From assembly GCA_001414345.1 (NCBI GenBank), contig LLCB01000056.1, positions 62,001-126,000 on the forward strand: a stretch of 64,000 nt of DNA, given 5' to 3'. The notes beneath the pieces are model-generated. The model had not been told where the DNA came from. It searched no databases and was given only the letters and a program-made list of their open reading frames with translations. The position numbers and the translations under genes are program-made. This document shows, one piece after another, positions 11,216 to 21,793 of this stretch. The stretch is from Hymenoscyphus infarciens (Eukaryota > Ascomycota > Leotiomycetes > Helotiales > Helotiaceae). The first letter of the stretch is position 1; every line of letters starts with the position of its first letter.

Positions 11216-12399
11216 CTCGGGTGGTTTTGGTCCTTAGGGTTCCTCCACGGTGGATGGACACTGAAAGCTGGATATATTGATGTTTCTAATGCTCTGGGGA
11301 TCTTGGTTGGAGTTCAATCCAACCTCGGGATAATTGCTGTACTGTATGATAGACAAAGCTTTACTAGCATCCCAGAATGGATTCTGAAAAACTACTAATT
11401 CACTGGTGCCTTGAACGTTGCCTGAAATTAGAAGTCGGCGTTCTTCATAGATAAGCCTGCGGTGCGCGGTGGGTATAATAAGCACTTGAGTGTGGCTACT
11501 CAAAGGTGTCGGTCGATAGTAATCTGCGTCGTCCCTTCTGCTGGTCGCGGATGGCACAAGTCAAAGCCATTCTTCCATTTCGCTAGCAGCTAGATTTCAC
11601 TAAGCGAGTGCTCGCCAATAACCTGAATACCCCGTTCCCATTGGCTCCTCGCTCTTCCCACCAGAGACCCACAGCCCCATCTACCCCCACAAAGCCCTCA
11701 AAAATTCATGATTTCAATTAAGGGCTTTTGGTATCCAATGGGAACACTAGGGGCGGCTGTCCGGCTGGTACAGTTCAGGTCAACCTAGTGGTTCTCGAGA
11801 GGATCGATAGGCGCATACGATACGACTAACTCGACAATACGACCCGACAAACAATTTTCGACAAATAAACCCCAAAAGTTTACCAAAACTCAGTTCGTCT
11901 GGTTTTAACCCGGGACCATCCCTCGAGGGGTGGTGGGTAGTTTTGCTGTTTTTTTCTAGAGTTTTGGTGATTCCTTTTTTTGTTGACGTTGTATTTTTCG
12001 CATGGAGGCTATTGAGCTTTCTTTTTGGGCCCTATTTGCTAGCCATATATTGAGTAACCTTGAGGTCGTATCCAGGCATTTCGTGAGGGAAATTCAAGTT
12101 TTCACTAATCTACGAATAGGTATGTGAGTCTTACAGTTTTGATCAATGATTAAGTCAACTCGACTCGAAATATTTCACTTTTTAAATGGTGATTGGTGAA
12201 TCAGATCTGCTAGTCGACAGGCCCTTGACGGGGGGGTTTTTTTTTTTTGCATATTCGCCTGTCGGTCTTCGATCTTGACGCGACTTGACAACGCGACAAC
12301 TAGACTTCACCTCTTGATTTCAAAGTCACAACCACGTCATTGGTCCGGAAACAACAACATCTCGCACTACCCACGAACTTCAGCATACCATCACTCACA
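11216..12399. other. Intergenic region between the BTB copies
   Basis: No gene seen. It contains short homopolymer runs, notably seven G followed by about twelve T near 12232-12248, just upstream of the intact BTB gene. The minus-strand frame at 11234-11557 has no recognisable features. Confidence 0.5.
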
Positions 12400-13551
12400 A
12401 TGGACGCTGAACTCTCCACGGAATTCAAGTCCGCCGTCGTCATTGACGAAGAAGCGCGCGCACCCATGGAGCCAACCACTGAACCTTCGTGCGTCAAACA
12501 AACCTCCACAACGTTTTGAGCCATCACTGACTCTGACAGCAGTCCCTATTCTTCGCCCTTTATCACTCTCTGTGTAGGCCCTGATTCTGCCAAACAAGTC
12601 ACGTATTCTGTCCACCAAGACGTGCTCCTTCATATTCCCTTCTTCAAGGCCGCTCTCCGACCAGACGCCTTCATCGAGGGAGCTGAGAATAAGATCACCT
12701 TCGAGGAAGAGGACCCTGCTTTGTTCGGCAAGCTCGTGGAGTTCATTTATGTGGGAGATTTCTCTTCGCGTAGTAAACATGCCGCCGACTCTTACAGCGT
12801 TCAAAGAATCTTGCCCGAGAGCGAAGAAGAACTTTACGATTTCCGCAAGCATGGTTGTGGGCTGGCGTGCGGCACCCATATCAGTACTACAAAAACTCAT
12901 AAGCTGTTCGAAACAACTGTCCTTTTGCTTTGCATAGCGGATCGTTATGGAATGCAAGACCTGGTTGGCTGTTGTCTGAACAAACTCGAGGAATTCCCCA
13001 TCGGCACCAAGGAGGTTTCGGTTCTCGCAAAACATGTGTTGGAAAACATCCACGAAGGAAATGAACAGGTTTATTGCTTCTTGCAGGTGAAATTCGCGCT
13101 TTTCCGATCACGACTTGATCAATGTGGGGTGTTTCAGGAGCTTCAGAAAAGCGACGATATTTTGTTGATCAAGGGACTTCTGAAGTTGATGACTCCGTCA
13201 TATCCGCTCACTGGAGCTCATACGGGAGTCTTGAGAGAAGCAACACAGTTCTATTTTGCTATTTGCGATGAGGACGTTACGGTTGAAGGATCTGTTGCGC
13301 ATTGCAACGGTGAGCGTGAATGGAGCAACATTCTCTTCGGTGCAGCTTTGAAGGGTGAGATACTTGTTACGTATGGGCAAGTTGATGATTGGGGTTTCTT
13401 TCTTGGTGGAAATCCAGCAGTATGTTCGCCAGAATCATGGCTTTGCTACCCGGCTTCTTCATTTGAGTTGTTATCGAGCGTAACATGGGACACAAAAGAA
13501 TCGAAACTTGTGACGAGATACGGCAACCGGGGAGGTTGGGGGGAGTTTTGA
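12400..13551 (+). CDS. BTB/POZ-domain protein
   Basis: Two exons: 12400-12488 and 12540-13551. The 51-nt intron has donor GTGCGT and a CTGAC branch sequence just before the acceptor CAG; the joined frame is 367 codons (366 aa). The start ATG has a good context (CACAATGG). An alternative acceptor three bases on would drop one residue. Residues ~35-110 form the BTB/POZ fold: FITLCVGPDS, YSVHQDVLLHIPFFKAAL, then the FEEEDPALFGKLVEFIYVGD block typical of fungal BTB proteins. A second conserved stretch (LCIADRYGMQDLVGCCLNKL) is the helical end of the fold. The C-terminal half has no domain I recognise and no kelch, NPH3 or MATH repeats. BTB domains dimerise and often serve as Cullin-3 adaptors; whether this one does is unknown. 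Its decayed paralogue lies just upstream. Confidence 0.8.
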
Positions 13552-13750
13552 TTGGTTTGCCACGAAGGGGAATAAGGACACACTTGATGTAAAGTTGGCG
13601 GGATTTTCACAAATTATCAGGGGCAGAGAAGTCGATTGCATACTGTTCTCAAAGGTTCTAGTTTTTTTTAAAAAAACAAAAGCACTTTGCTGAAACCTTT
13701 CATTCTCTAGAAATGTGACTTGAGACCTGGCAGCGATATTGACTTGAATA

Positions 13751-15897
13751 GCTTATTATTAGACTTTTTCAGCAAGTATAGATTAAGCTAGTAGAAAAAA
13801 AAAGTTAGTAGAGATAAGGAAACTCTTTTATAAAAGTAGCCGTATCTAGCTTAACTTAAGTACTATAATAAAGTAAACTATATAAAAGTTATAAGATTAG
13901 ACTAGGTCTACTTTGATATAAATTTTCTTTTTTAATAGCTTTTAGATCAAAGAAGTTATAGCTGAATTTTAAAATATTTTAATATAAAAGTTAAGGAAAT
14001 ATATATATAAATATAGCTATATTAAGCTTAAGTTAAAAGCTATAGCTATAGATTAGATCTACTTAGTTATAAATCTTTTTTTCTAATAACTTTTATAATA
14101 AGTAAGTTATAGCTAGTTTTACTATATTATTAATATAAAAGTTAAGTAATTTAAGTATATATCTAGTATTTACTTTATATATACTCTTATAAATATTTAT
14201 AATAAATTAAAGAGTAGATAAAGTATTTATCAAAGTTATAATAACTTATTAAACTAAATAGTTATTATATAATAGATAAAAGAGTACTTTTAATATATTT
14301 CTTAAGTTATTATCTAAGTGTTTTACTTTTTTTCTTCTATTCTATAAGCTTCTTATATATAGTTATCAAAGACTTATTCTCTATAAAGAAGCTAATTTCT
14401 AAGATTTAAAAGTTATAATAACTTATTAAACTTATTATATATTTTTAGGTTAAAAACGCTCTAAGAAGCTTTATATTTTAAGATGAAAACTCTACTTTAT
14501 ATAGTGAAAAATAGATATTATATAACTCTATTTCCGTATAATAAAACCCTATATTTATAAAGCTATATTAGCTAGTATTTAAAAGTTTAAGTCTTAACTC
14601 TCTTTTTTATAACTAAAGAAATCTAAAAGTTCTTAAACTCTTATAAAAATATATTCTAATTTTCTTATCTAATAATATCTTATACTTAGCTATACTTAGC
14701 TATATCTAAATTAAAAACGTAATAAAGAAAGTATTTTTCTAAAAGTTAAGAAGAAGATAAACTAGAAGTAAAGTCTTATTTTATAAGTTCGTATCTTAGA
14801 TAGAAATCTATAATCTCTTCTCTTTTTATAATATACTTCTATCTATTTATAATAGCTTACTATCTAAGCTATTCTCGATAGCCGAGGTTATCTACTATAT
14901 ATATAAGATATAAATATTATATATTTAGCTTTTAGCTATTATTATTTTATATTATCTAATTTAGAAAGATTATATATATCTAGACTTTTAAATAGACTTT
15001 ATAGAGTTTAAGATTTTATATTAGCCGACGTAGATTATTTAGTTTTAAATCTCTTATATATAGCTACTTACTCTTCTATAGTTAGAAAAGACTAGTTTAG
15101 TCTTTTCTTCTATACTTAGAGCCTAGTATCTACGTATATTATTCTACTAAACGTACTTCTATATATCTCTTCTATAATAGTATATATTTCGTACTATTAT
15201 ATAGAATTATAGCTAGAATTAACTATTCTCTTATTACTAAATAATCCGTTAATTAATAACTACTAAAAGCTATAATAGAAATATTAAAAAGAGACTCGAG
15301 TATAATATAATTAGTATAGTCGATAGTATTATTATAATAAAATACTATAATATTCTTAGATTATATACTATTATAATATTCTACGTAGTAATTCTATAGT
15401 AATATCGCGATATTATATAGTATATTCTTTAATAACTCGTAGACTTAACACTCTACTTAAAGTATACTAATTAAGTATAATAAGCTATAGAACTCTAAAG
15501 CTCTTTCTACTTCTTAAAAGATAATAATTTTTAATACTTAGAGTATAGTAAGACTACTATTACTTCTCTATATTAAGATACGTTATTTTTATAAAAAGGA
15601 AGTACTTGAAATAATTAAGAACTTAAAGTTCTTAGTAGTGCTTAGTATACTTAGTAGTATTGAAATATTATTATAATATTAATAAAAATACTAATAATAT
15701 AAAAGATAATATTATTAGATATCGTAGTATTTAAATAGTATTAATAATACGTATTAAAGTAGGTTTCTAATAATATCTCGTAGTAGTATAATACTCTGAA
15801 TACTATCGACTATACTAGATATAGTAGCAGAGTTCTCACCGACGATATAAGCGGTGACTCTAAAAGTTTTATTTGCTAGAAAAGTCTTAAAATAAGC
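13751..15897. mobile_element. RIP-mutated TIR DNA transposon candidate (Tc1/mariner-Fot1 size)
   Basis: The AT-rich block has matching inverted ends. Left GCTTATTATTAGACTTTTTC at 13751 pairs with the reverse complement of the right end at 15897 (GCTTATTTTAAGACTTTTCT); about 25 of 31 positions agree and most differences are transitions. TA dinucleotides sit immediately outside both ends (13749-13750 and 15898-15899), as expected for a TA target duplication. The size, about 2.1 kb including an LTR relic inside, fits a fungal Fot1/pogo-like element. The interior is so AT-rich and stop-filled that I cannot recognise a transposase. An internal imperfect duplication of roughly 150 bp is visible at about 13885-14160. 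Element class is inference from ends and length. Confidence 0.55.
14848..15201. repeat. Degenerate LTR related to the Gypsy LTR at 33849/50026
   Basis: The right ~155 bases (about 15047-15201) align well with the right part of the 381-bp Gypsy LTRs. Shared blocks include AGAGCCTAGTATCTAC, CGTACTTCTATATATCTCTTCT and the end TATTTCGTACTATTATA. The left edge is set only by a TATAATAG matching the LTR's start and is uncertain. No internal region or second LTR is nearby, so it is probably a solo LTR or fragment that landed inside the TIR element. No target duplication was found. Confidence 0.5.
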
Positions 15898-17849
15898 TAT
15901 AGCTTTCGCTCAAATCCCCCCCCCCCAGCTTTTTTTTTCAAACCGAGAAAGTCAACTAAACTTAATGGCTAGTAGAACCAAGGGAACGCTTGGTTTAGAA
16001 CGTACGTCTGTTCTAGACGAGCCCAAAGAAAAGTTCAACCTTTTGAAATCGACTAAAGGGGAAAGAGATAGGGAAAAGTAGCTGCTGCTATCGACAAGCA
16101 AAATGCCACCACAGAAAAATTTGCAAAGGGAAATCACTGAATAATAGTACCTAGACAGGAGTTAAAAGGAAGCTGAGAAACAACTCCTTCCTCGTACAAA
16201 ACAACCGAGGACAAATCGAGGCAACACAAGACGCGGGACAACAGAAATCTAAATACCAATTTGCCCACGAGATCGAAGAGACTAGTACTCAGTCTAGCTA
16301 CGCTCTAAGGTTACAGCATAGAGTACCATCAACACAAATCGTTTTTTCATGCCATGCAAGAGCCACGAGAGGGGGGGGCCGCCAAGGGAGAGAAAAAGGA
16401 AGGAGCAATACCCGATGCCCGAGGGACGGGAGAGCAACAATTCGGCCACGAGGTAGATCCATACGTCAAGATGGTCACCCATCTAGATCATCTCCACACT
16501 TAGATTGTACAAGTTCCCGCCCGATAAAAGACTTCTTTTTGAAAATTCGCGGTACTTTGTACTTTGAAAATCATCACCATGAGGTAACGTATCATGCGGG
16601 ACACCTCTCCCCCTCTCCAGAGCGAGGTACAAAATGAGGGGAAGTTGCCATACTTGAGATCCTTCTAACGGGATTTATCTCGAGGATCGTTGAACTTGTT
16701 GAGAAAGAAAGCGTAAAGGTTGGTGAGCCAATCCGGTTTTGTCGAGGGGGTGAGGAACGTGTATGCAGCACACCCAAAGAATCCTCCGTTCGTTGTTTGA
16801 AACAAGTCTCTCTCGTATCCTACGAGCCGAACCTCATAAAAGCAATACATATCTCGGTGAGAAGAAAGAACGTGCGTGCAACTTACCTCCTTAAGCAAGG
16901 CTCCAACGGCACGCACGAATTTCCATCAAATGCCTCCTTGCTGCTCAATTAAACTCAGGACTTCAATCCTCAATTTGTACTCCTCGTTCCCAAGATAAAT
17001 GGCCGATGAATAATTGATTGAAAGACTCTGACAAAACTTCCCCGCTTCTTCAACTTATAGTAGTCCAACGAAGGACGAACAGCAGTACTTTTTTCTTTCC
17101 GTTTGACTCCCGTTCCTGAATAGGCGTTGCACTGCATCCAGTACAACCTTGGTAAGCGCTTCATATGAACCAGTCTTACATGCATGCATCTAGCCTAACC
17201 GCCAATACAACTAACTGCAAGTAAAAGGGTCTTAATGAGATCTCTCTCTTCGACGAGGACTTGGCCGAAATCTCCCACGATAAGATTTCTAGTACGAAGC
17301 TCAATTTCCGAGTGCAAATATTGGTTTCTGAAACTCGAAGGAAGTTGTGAAGATTGGAAGCTTTCCAACCCCTCCCTGGCTATGTATCGCAATCGGGCTG
17401 GGGGGTTGCCTCGGTTACAGTGCACCGGTGCGGCACATAGGTAGGGACACCGACTCCTCCTGCATTCTGCCGGGCACTTTTTTTGTTTCCTCTCTGAATG
17501 AAGACTCGGCAGCGCCTCCAGACTGCTTTCGTGCAACTGCCACGGCCTGCTGCGAACGACGGGAGTGCAGAAATCGGTCCCAACATGAAGAGGAATTGGC
17601 AGGCGAGATGCTGCGTGTGGCTGCAATGTCATGAACCCCTGCCAGGCGCTCTTTCTATTCCTGGAAGAGGGAACCCCGATATAAGGCACGAGGACCCTAT
17701 AGGTAGAATTCCCTGGCTCTTCTTTTCTTTTTTGAATTTCTGTTCCATCTCCTTCAAGTTTTCAAAACCCTCTCTTCTCTCTCTGTCTCTCTTAATTTGA
17801 AGCTTTCCGGGTTTCGTTCCTCCAAGTCTGCACATCGTCGTCGGTCGTC
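15898..17849. other. Intergenic region, no gene seen
   Basis: Ordinary composition returns here after the AT-rich block. There is a C-run near 15917-15930 and a CT-rich stretch at ~17720-17800 just before the cysteine-rich protein gene, typical of fungal promoters and 5' leaders. Overlapping short frames at 17195-17689 lie on both strands and show no family features. Confidence 0.5.
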
Positions 17850-18693
17850 ATGCATCTGTACGCTTCTTTCGTCCTCTCTTTCGCAGGAGTTGCAATTGCT
17901 ACTGGATGTAACGAAGATAACTGCCTGCGCGCACTCATTGGTACTCGACGAGGTCCTGAGTGGCCAAAGACTGCGAGTACGGATTGTGTGAAATATCTCC
18001 AAGCCACGGTTACTCCTTCGCCAGTCACCGTCATTACCACCACGACCGTCACTCCAGGTCCAACAGCACCACTCGCGAAGCGTGCGGGAGGAACCATTCC
18101 TGACTATGCGAGCGCGTGTTCGGGAGCTGTGCGATACTCGAGCGCTTGCTCGTGTCTAGGCGTTCTGCCAACGACTTTCACGGCTCCAACTCTAGTAAGT
18201 GCTCGGTGCTCATACTTGTATACCATGGCTAACACCCAATTAGACAACCACAAGCACTGTCACCACAACCGCCTCTGCCCCAACCTGTACCAACACCATC
18301 ACGGACCCCAACAACTGCGGAAAATGCGGTATTGTCTGTCCCGCAGGAGACGAATGCAAGAACGGAGCATGCTCCAACACCTCATGTCAAGGCCAAACAT
18401 GTAACTCGGGATTCAGCAATTGCAACGACAACAGCAACTGCTATTGTTTCAGCGATACCACCGGCACTGGATTCTGCGGTCAGAATTCCATTTGCGATGG
18501 GTTGAAGACTTGTGCAAGCGACGATGATTGTGGAAAGGGTTCAGGGACTATATGTGCCGTCAACACATGCTGTGTCAATGCCGGAGATACCACCGGTGTC
18601 TGTCTTTCACCACTATGTGACAACCCCGCCGCGAAATTGATGCGCATGGCGAGACTGAAAGTTGGACGAGGGTCTACTGCGGCGTTCAGGTAG
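17850..18693 (+). CDS. Secreted cysteine-rich protein, unknown function
   Basis: Two exons, 17850-18194 and 18244-18693, with a 49-nt intron (donor GTAAGT, branch GCTAACA, acceptor TAG); 265 codons, 264 aa. Residues 1-18 (MHLYASFVLSFAGVAIAT) form a signal peptide with a likely cut before Gly-Cys. The N-terminal part contains a Thr/Pro-rich linker (residues ~52-75) and a Lys-Arg pair at 77-78 that could be a Kex2 site. After the intron comes a second Thr/Ser-rich linker, then a dense Cys-rich region of about 110 residues (CGKCGIVCPAGDECKNGAC, CNSGFSNCNDNSNCYCF, CASDDDCGKGSGTICAVNTC). The spacing recalls disulfide-rich fungal surface proteins, but I cannot assign a family. No GPI-type hydrophobic tail is seen; the C terminus is basic. 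Likely exported to the wall or medium; an effector-like role is only a possibility. Confidence 0.8.
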
Positions 18694-20014
18694 AGGAAAT
18701 ACCTTTACGGAGGGGTCAGATTGCAATTACTGCGGGGTTGAATTGCAAACAAAAACAAAATCGGGATCGAAAATAATACTTGCAAATGGGCTATTTAATG
18801 TTTATTAGCTTTGCCTCGTTCCCTCGGATTTGCTGAGAGGTGGAGGGATACTTACATCAGGCCAAGACATCCATACAATAATGAGATAGTCAACCTGGAT
18901 TTTGTTAGCTGAGCTCCCTCTGAGATGATATTTTAGTGAAGGATCCGTACTCTTTCCCCTTCTCTTCTCCATCTCACTCTCTCCTCTCTCCTCTCTCTTT
19001 CTCTTTTTTCCCCCGCCCTTCACTTGTCTGTGCTTTCGATTACGCTGATATTTACGCCCTCTTTCCATGTCGTCCGCTACCGGTACTTTCAAACAAACGC
19101 ATTTCGGAATAAGGAAAAAATCCAAGCAAGATGAACAAGCATCTCACTTCGACTTATGACACAATTCCGGTGAGAGACTAGTGTTGATCTCCCGGCAATC
19201 GACTTTCATGATGGCCAAACTCCCTTGTCAATCCTGCCATCTGAAATTGTGAACGGTGGAATCAGCACGAGGCTTTTCCTTGCCCCTGGGCTGAGCTAAA
19301 AACAATAACCCACATGGCGATCTTCCTGCTAGAGCATAATTAGTACAAACCCAAACCAGCAAGTCGTACTCTCCACTCCTGTAATTAACTGGTGGTGTAA
19401 ACTTTGTTTCTGGGTGAGGCTGCACTACCATTTAATTAGGGGAGGGGAGAGTAGCGGTACAGTAATAGTACCCTCAAACCCTCAAACAGCATCACCAGCA
19501 TCTAGCCTCGAAATAATGGCTGTCAAAAGCGGGGAACCCCTGGGAGATTTACATCATCGACTCAAGCATCAGGTACTTACAATGTTTCCATGGGTCAAGA
19601 TTTCAAGTCGTCATCGACAAACGCCTCCTCATCACGTGGATTCGTGAGAGATTTGTGGAGAAGGGGGTTTGAGATCTGCAGTCAACGCGTCTGACCACAT
19701 CCAACGAGAAGGAAGGAAGGGAGAAGGCTGGGGCGTGATTGGTTGAAGACTTGGGTGGTGTCAATACTCTTGATGTCATTGAGATGCGGGGAAGGGAGTT
19801 GGGCCAGTTCTCGCTGGGAGGGTTTTGTCCGCGAGACAAACCGGTTTTGGGACTATGGGAATGGTTGGTTGACATGGATGGGATTTTGAATGTCGATGAT
19901 CGATCGGAGGAGGGTTTTTTTTGTTTGTTTGGGGGGGCTTTTTGGCATGTGTAGGTATGCATGTGTGTTGGATTGGTGCATTTCTTGGTGTGGATTGGGG
20001 CCTTGCCTTGTGAA
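18694..20014. other. Intergenic region upstream of the KGG gene
   Basis: No gene seen. There are CT-rich and purine-rich tracts, including a strongly CT-rich stretch near 18950-19015. The opposing short frames at 19603-20106 and 19739-19954 overlap and have no recognisable content. Confidence 0.45.
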
Positions 20015-20035
20015 AGGGGGTGGAGGGGTATATAT
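20015..20035 (+). promoter_or_regulatory. TATA box and two STRE-like AGGGG sites of the KGG gene
   Basis: AGGGG occurs at 20015-20019 and 20024-20028, followed at 20029-20035 by TATATATAG-type sequence, about 95 bases before the ATG at 20130. AGGGG/CCCCT is the stress-response element bound by Msn2/4-type zinc-finger factors in yeasts. Its place next to the TATA box of a stress-protein gene fits, but binding is inference. Confidence 0.5.
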
Positions 20036-20129
20036 AGTTGAGGACTTCTTCCGGAGAAAAACTGCTTTACTTTCGCAACTCCTCTTCTCTCAAATTTACA
20101 ACACAAACCAAACCAAATAACTTTTCACG

Positions 20130-20601
20130 ATGTCTGGAACTTACAAGCCAACTGGTATGTCTCCATTCCCTCCCCTCCTTTCTCTTGGAGTCCATAAGAA
20201 ATATGAGCTGATATCAATACAGAGCACGGTGGATTGAAGGAGGACGGAACCCCAGATAAGCGTGTCGGAACTGGAGGTATATATCCTCCCTCTCCTCTAT
20301 CCTCCCTTTCCCTCTTCAAATCCAAATCTCACATTCCCTCCCACAGAATTCGCACAAGGCAAGGTCGACCCCGTCGAGGCCGGCAAGCTGGGAGGACATG
20401 CCACCGGAGGACAAGCGGAGGAGACCACTACCGAGACCTCTCACCAGGGTAGTGCCAAAGGCCGTAAGTTTTTTCCCTCGTCCTTTGTCTTTATTTCGCA
20501 GAGGTGATTACTAACTTCGTTTCTCTTTTTTTTGTATAGAATTCGCCCATGGAAAGGTTGACCCTGTCGAGGCAGGAAAGAAGGGTGGAGCTGCTTCGTA
20601 G
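20130..20601 (+). CDS. Small hydrophilic KGG-motif stress protein
   Basis: Four exons: 20130-20154, 20223-20276, 20347-20463 and 20540-20601. Introns have GT-AG ends (donors GTATGT, GTATAT and GTAAGT). All three introns are in phase 1 and the frame closes at 86 codons (85 aa). The protein has no signal peptide or hydrophobic core and is rich in Gly, Lys, Glu and Thr. Exon 3 and exon 4 each encode a copy of the same block: EFAQGKVDPVEAGKLGG and QFAHGKVDPVEAGKKGG. This matches the Gly-Lys-rich repeat of bacterial and fungal general stress proteins (KGG / GsiB / Con-10-like), thought to act as hydrophilins in desiccation and in conidia. Function in this organism is inferred from family resemblance. 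A TATA box and STRE-like sites precede it. Confidence 0.85.
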
Positions 20602-20892
20602 GGAGAGTACTGCACTTGATGGAAGTTTTTTCGACAGCATGTATGCTCGTTGTTCAGCATGAGTTATGTTGAAAATGAAGCCTCACTTTCCACAACTTCT
20701 TGAAGTATTTGTGTGTGAAGAGATTATGTGATTTTGTGATGATTTGTATTCAAATATGTTTATTGAGTCTTGGGAAATAAAGTTCAGTGCGTTTGTGAGG
20801 CTCAATTATCGCGTGAGAGAAACTAGTCATCAGAGAAAACTTCAGGAACAGAAATGAAACGAGATTTGAAAGTATAAAGATTAGCACTTTTT
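20602..20892. other. 3' flank of the KGG gene
   Basis: This is a likely 3' UTR, with AATAAA at about 20776 that could serve as a poly(A) signal. Nothing else seen. Confidence 0.4.
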
Positions 20893-21404
20893 AGACTCAG
20901 GCGACGATAATACTAGTGATATATTAGAGGAGTCTATAATATTTATTATATTATATTAAGGAATCGAATCAATACTAGATTTCCAAAGATAACTAATAAT
21001 ATATTAATTATTAGCACAAAATAGTTAAACTAGTAAAGAATAATTCTTCTAGCTAAGAGCTAATAATATACTTAGTCTTATTATTTTCCAAAAATAAAGT
21101 TAAAAATTAAAAAAAAAAATATTATATAATTTTATAGTAGAGTATATTTGTTTATAACTTTAAGAGAATACTCGTCTTATTATAAGTCTTTTATACTAAA
21201 TTAAGCTTTATATAATAACTTTTTAAAATAATAAAGTAGATTTTTAAAAAGAGGGTATATAAGTTATATAATATCTCTTTCGTACTATAAGGTACTAGCG
21301 CTCAAAACTTAATATTTACTAATTATCGTTACTTTTTGAACGAGTTTTATTATATAATCTATATCGCGATAATCTAACATAAAATTATCTCGCCGCCTAA
21401 GTCT
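20893..21404. repeat. MITE-like AT-rich element with imperfect terminal inverted repeats
   Basis: The AT-rich patch is bounded on the left by AGACTCAGGCGACGATAAT and on the right by a sequence whose reverse complement is AGACTTAGGCGGCGAGATAAT (about 21 bases, transition differences plus one extra base). The interior is stop-filled, TpA-rich and non-coding, like the RIP-mutated blocks elsewhere. Length about 512 bp fits a non-autonomous DNA element. No target-site duplication is clear. Confidence 0.5.
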
Positions 21405-21793
21405 GATTATCATTCAAGAGATTTTTTTTTAAACATATAGAGGAACCTTCCTCTGAGACTAAATATACTATATAAGCGATAGCGTAGGTTTTTGGATTGC
21501 TTTTTTTCTTCTGCTCTACAAGTAACAAACTCTCGTGAAGTGGCGTGAAGAAATCCAAATAAATCTTCATATCTCGGACCTGCAATAAGTAACAGTTATA
21601 CACACGGTAGTAGTAGAAAGTTGAGCGAACTCATCTCAACCCATTGGACTTCCTCAATATATTTAGGATAAGATTCAAGCGACTTTGCTAGCAGGGAGAA
21701 AGGATATTAATAATACGACAAACAAGCAAAGACAGAGATACCACAAAAGAAGATGACCGGATATGATTTTAGATTGTAATTCAGCAGTGGTAT
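21405..21793. other. 3' flank of BCD1
   Basis: Downstream of the minus-strand BCD1 gene; probably its 3' UTR in part. No gene seen. Confidence 0.45.

Noticed and set aside
19603..20106. 167-aa minus-strand frame in the KGG gene's upstream region
   Set aside because: No domain, overlaps the TATA/STRE promoter, and the opposite strand is equally open.
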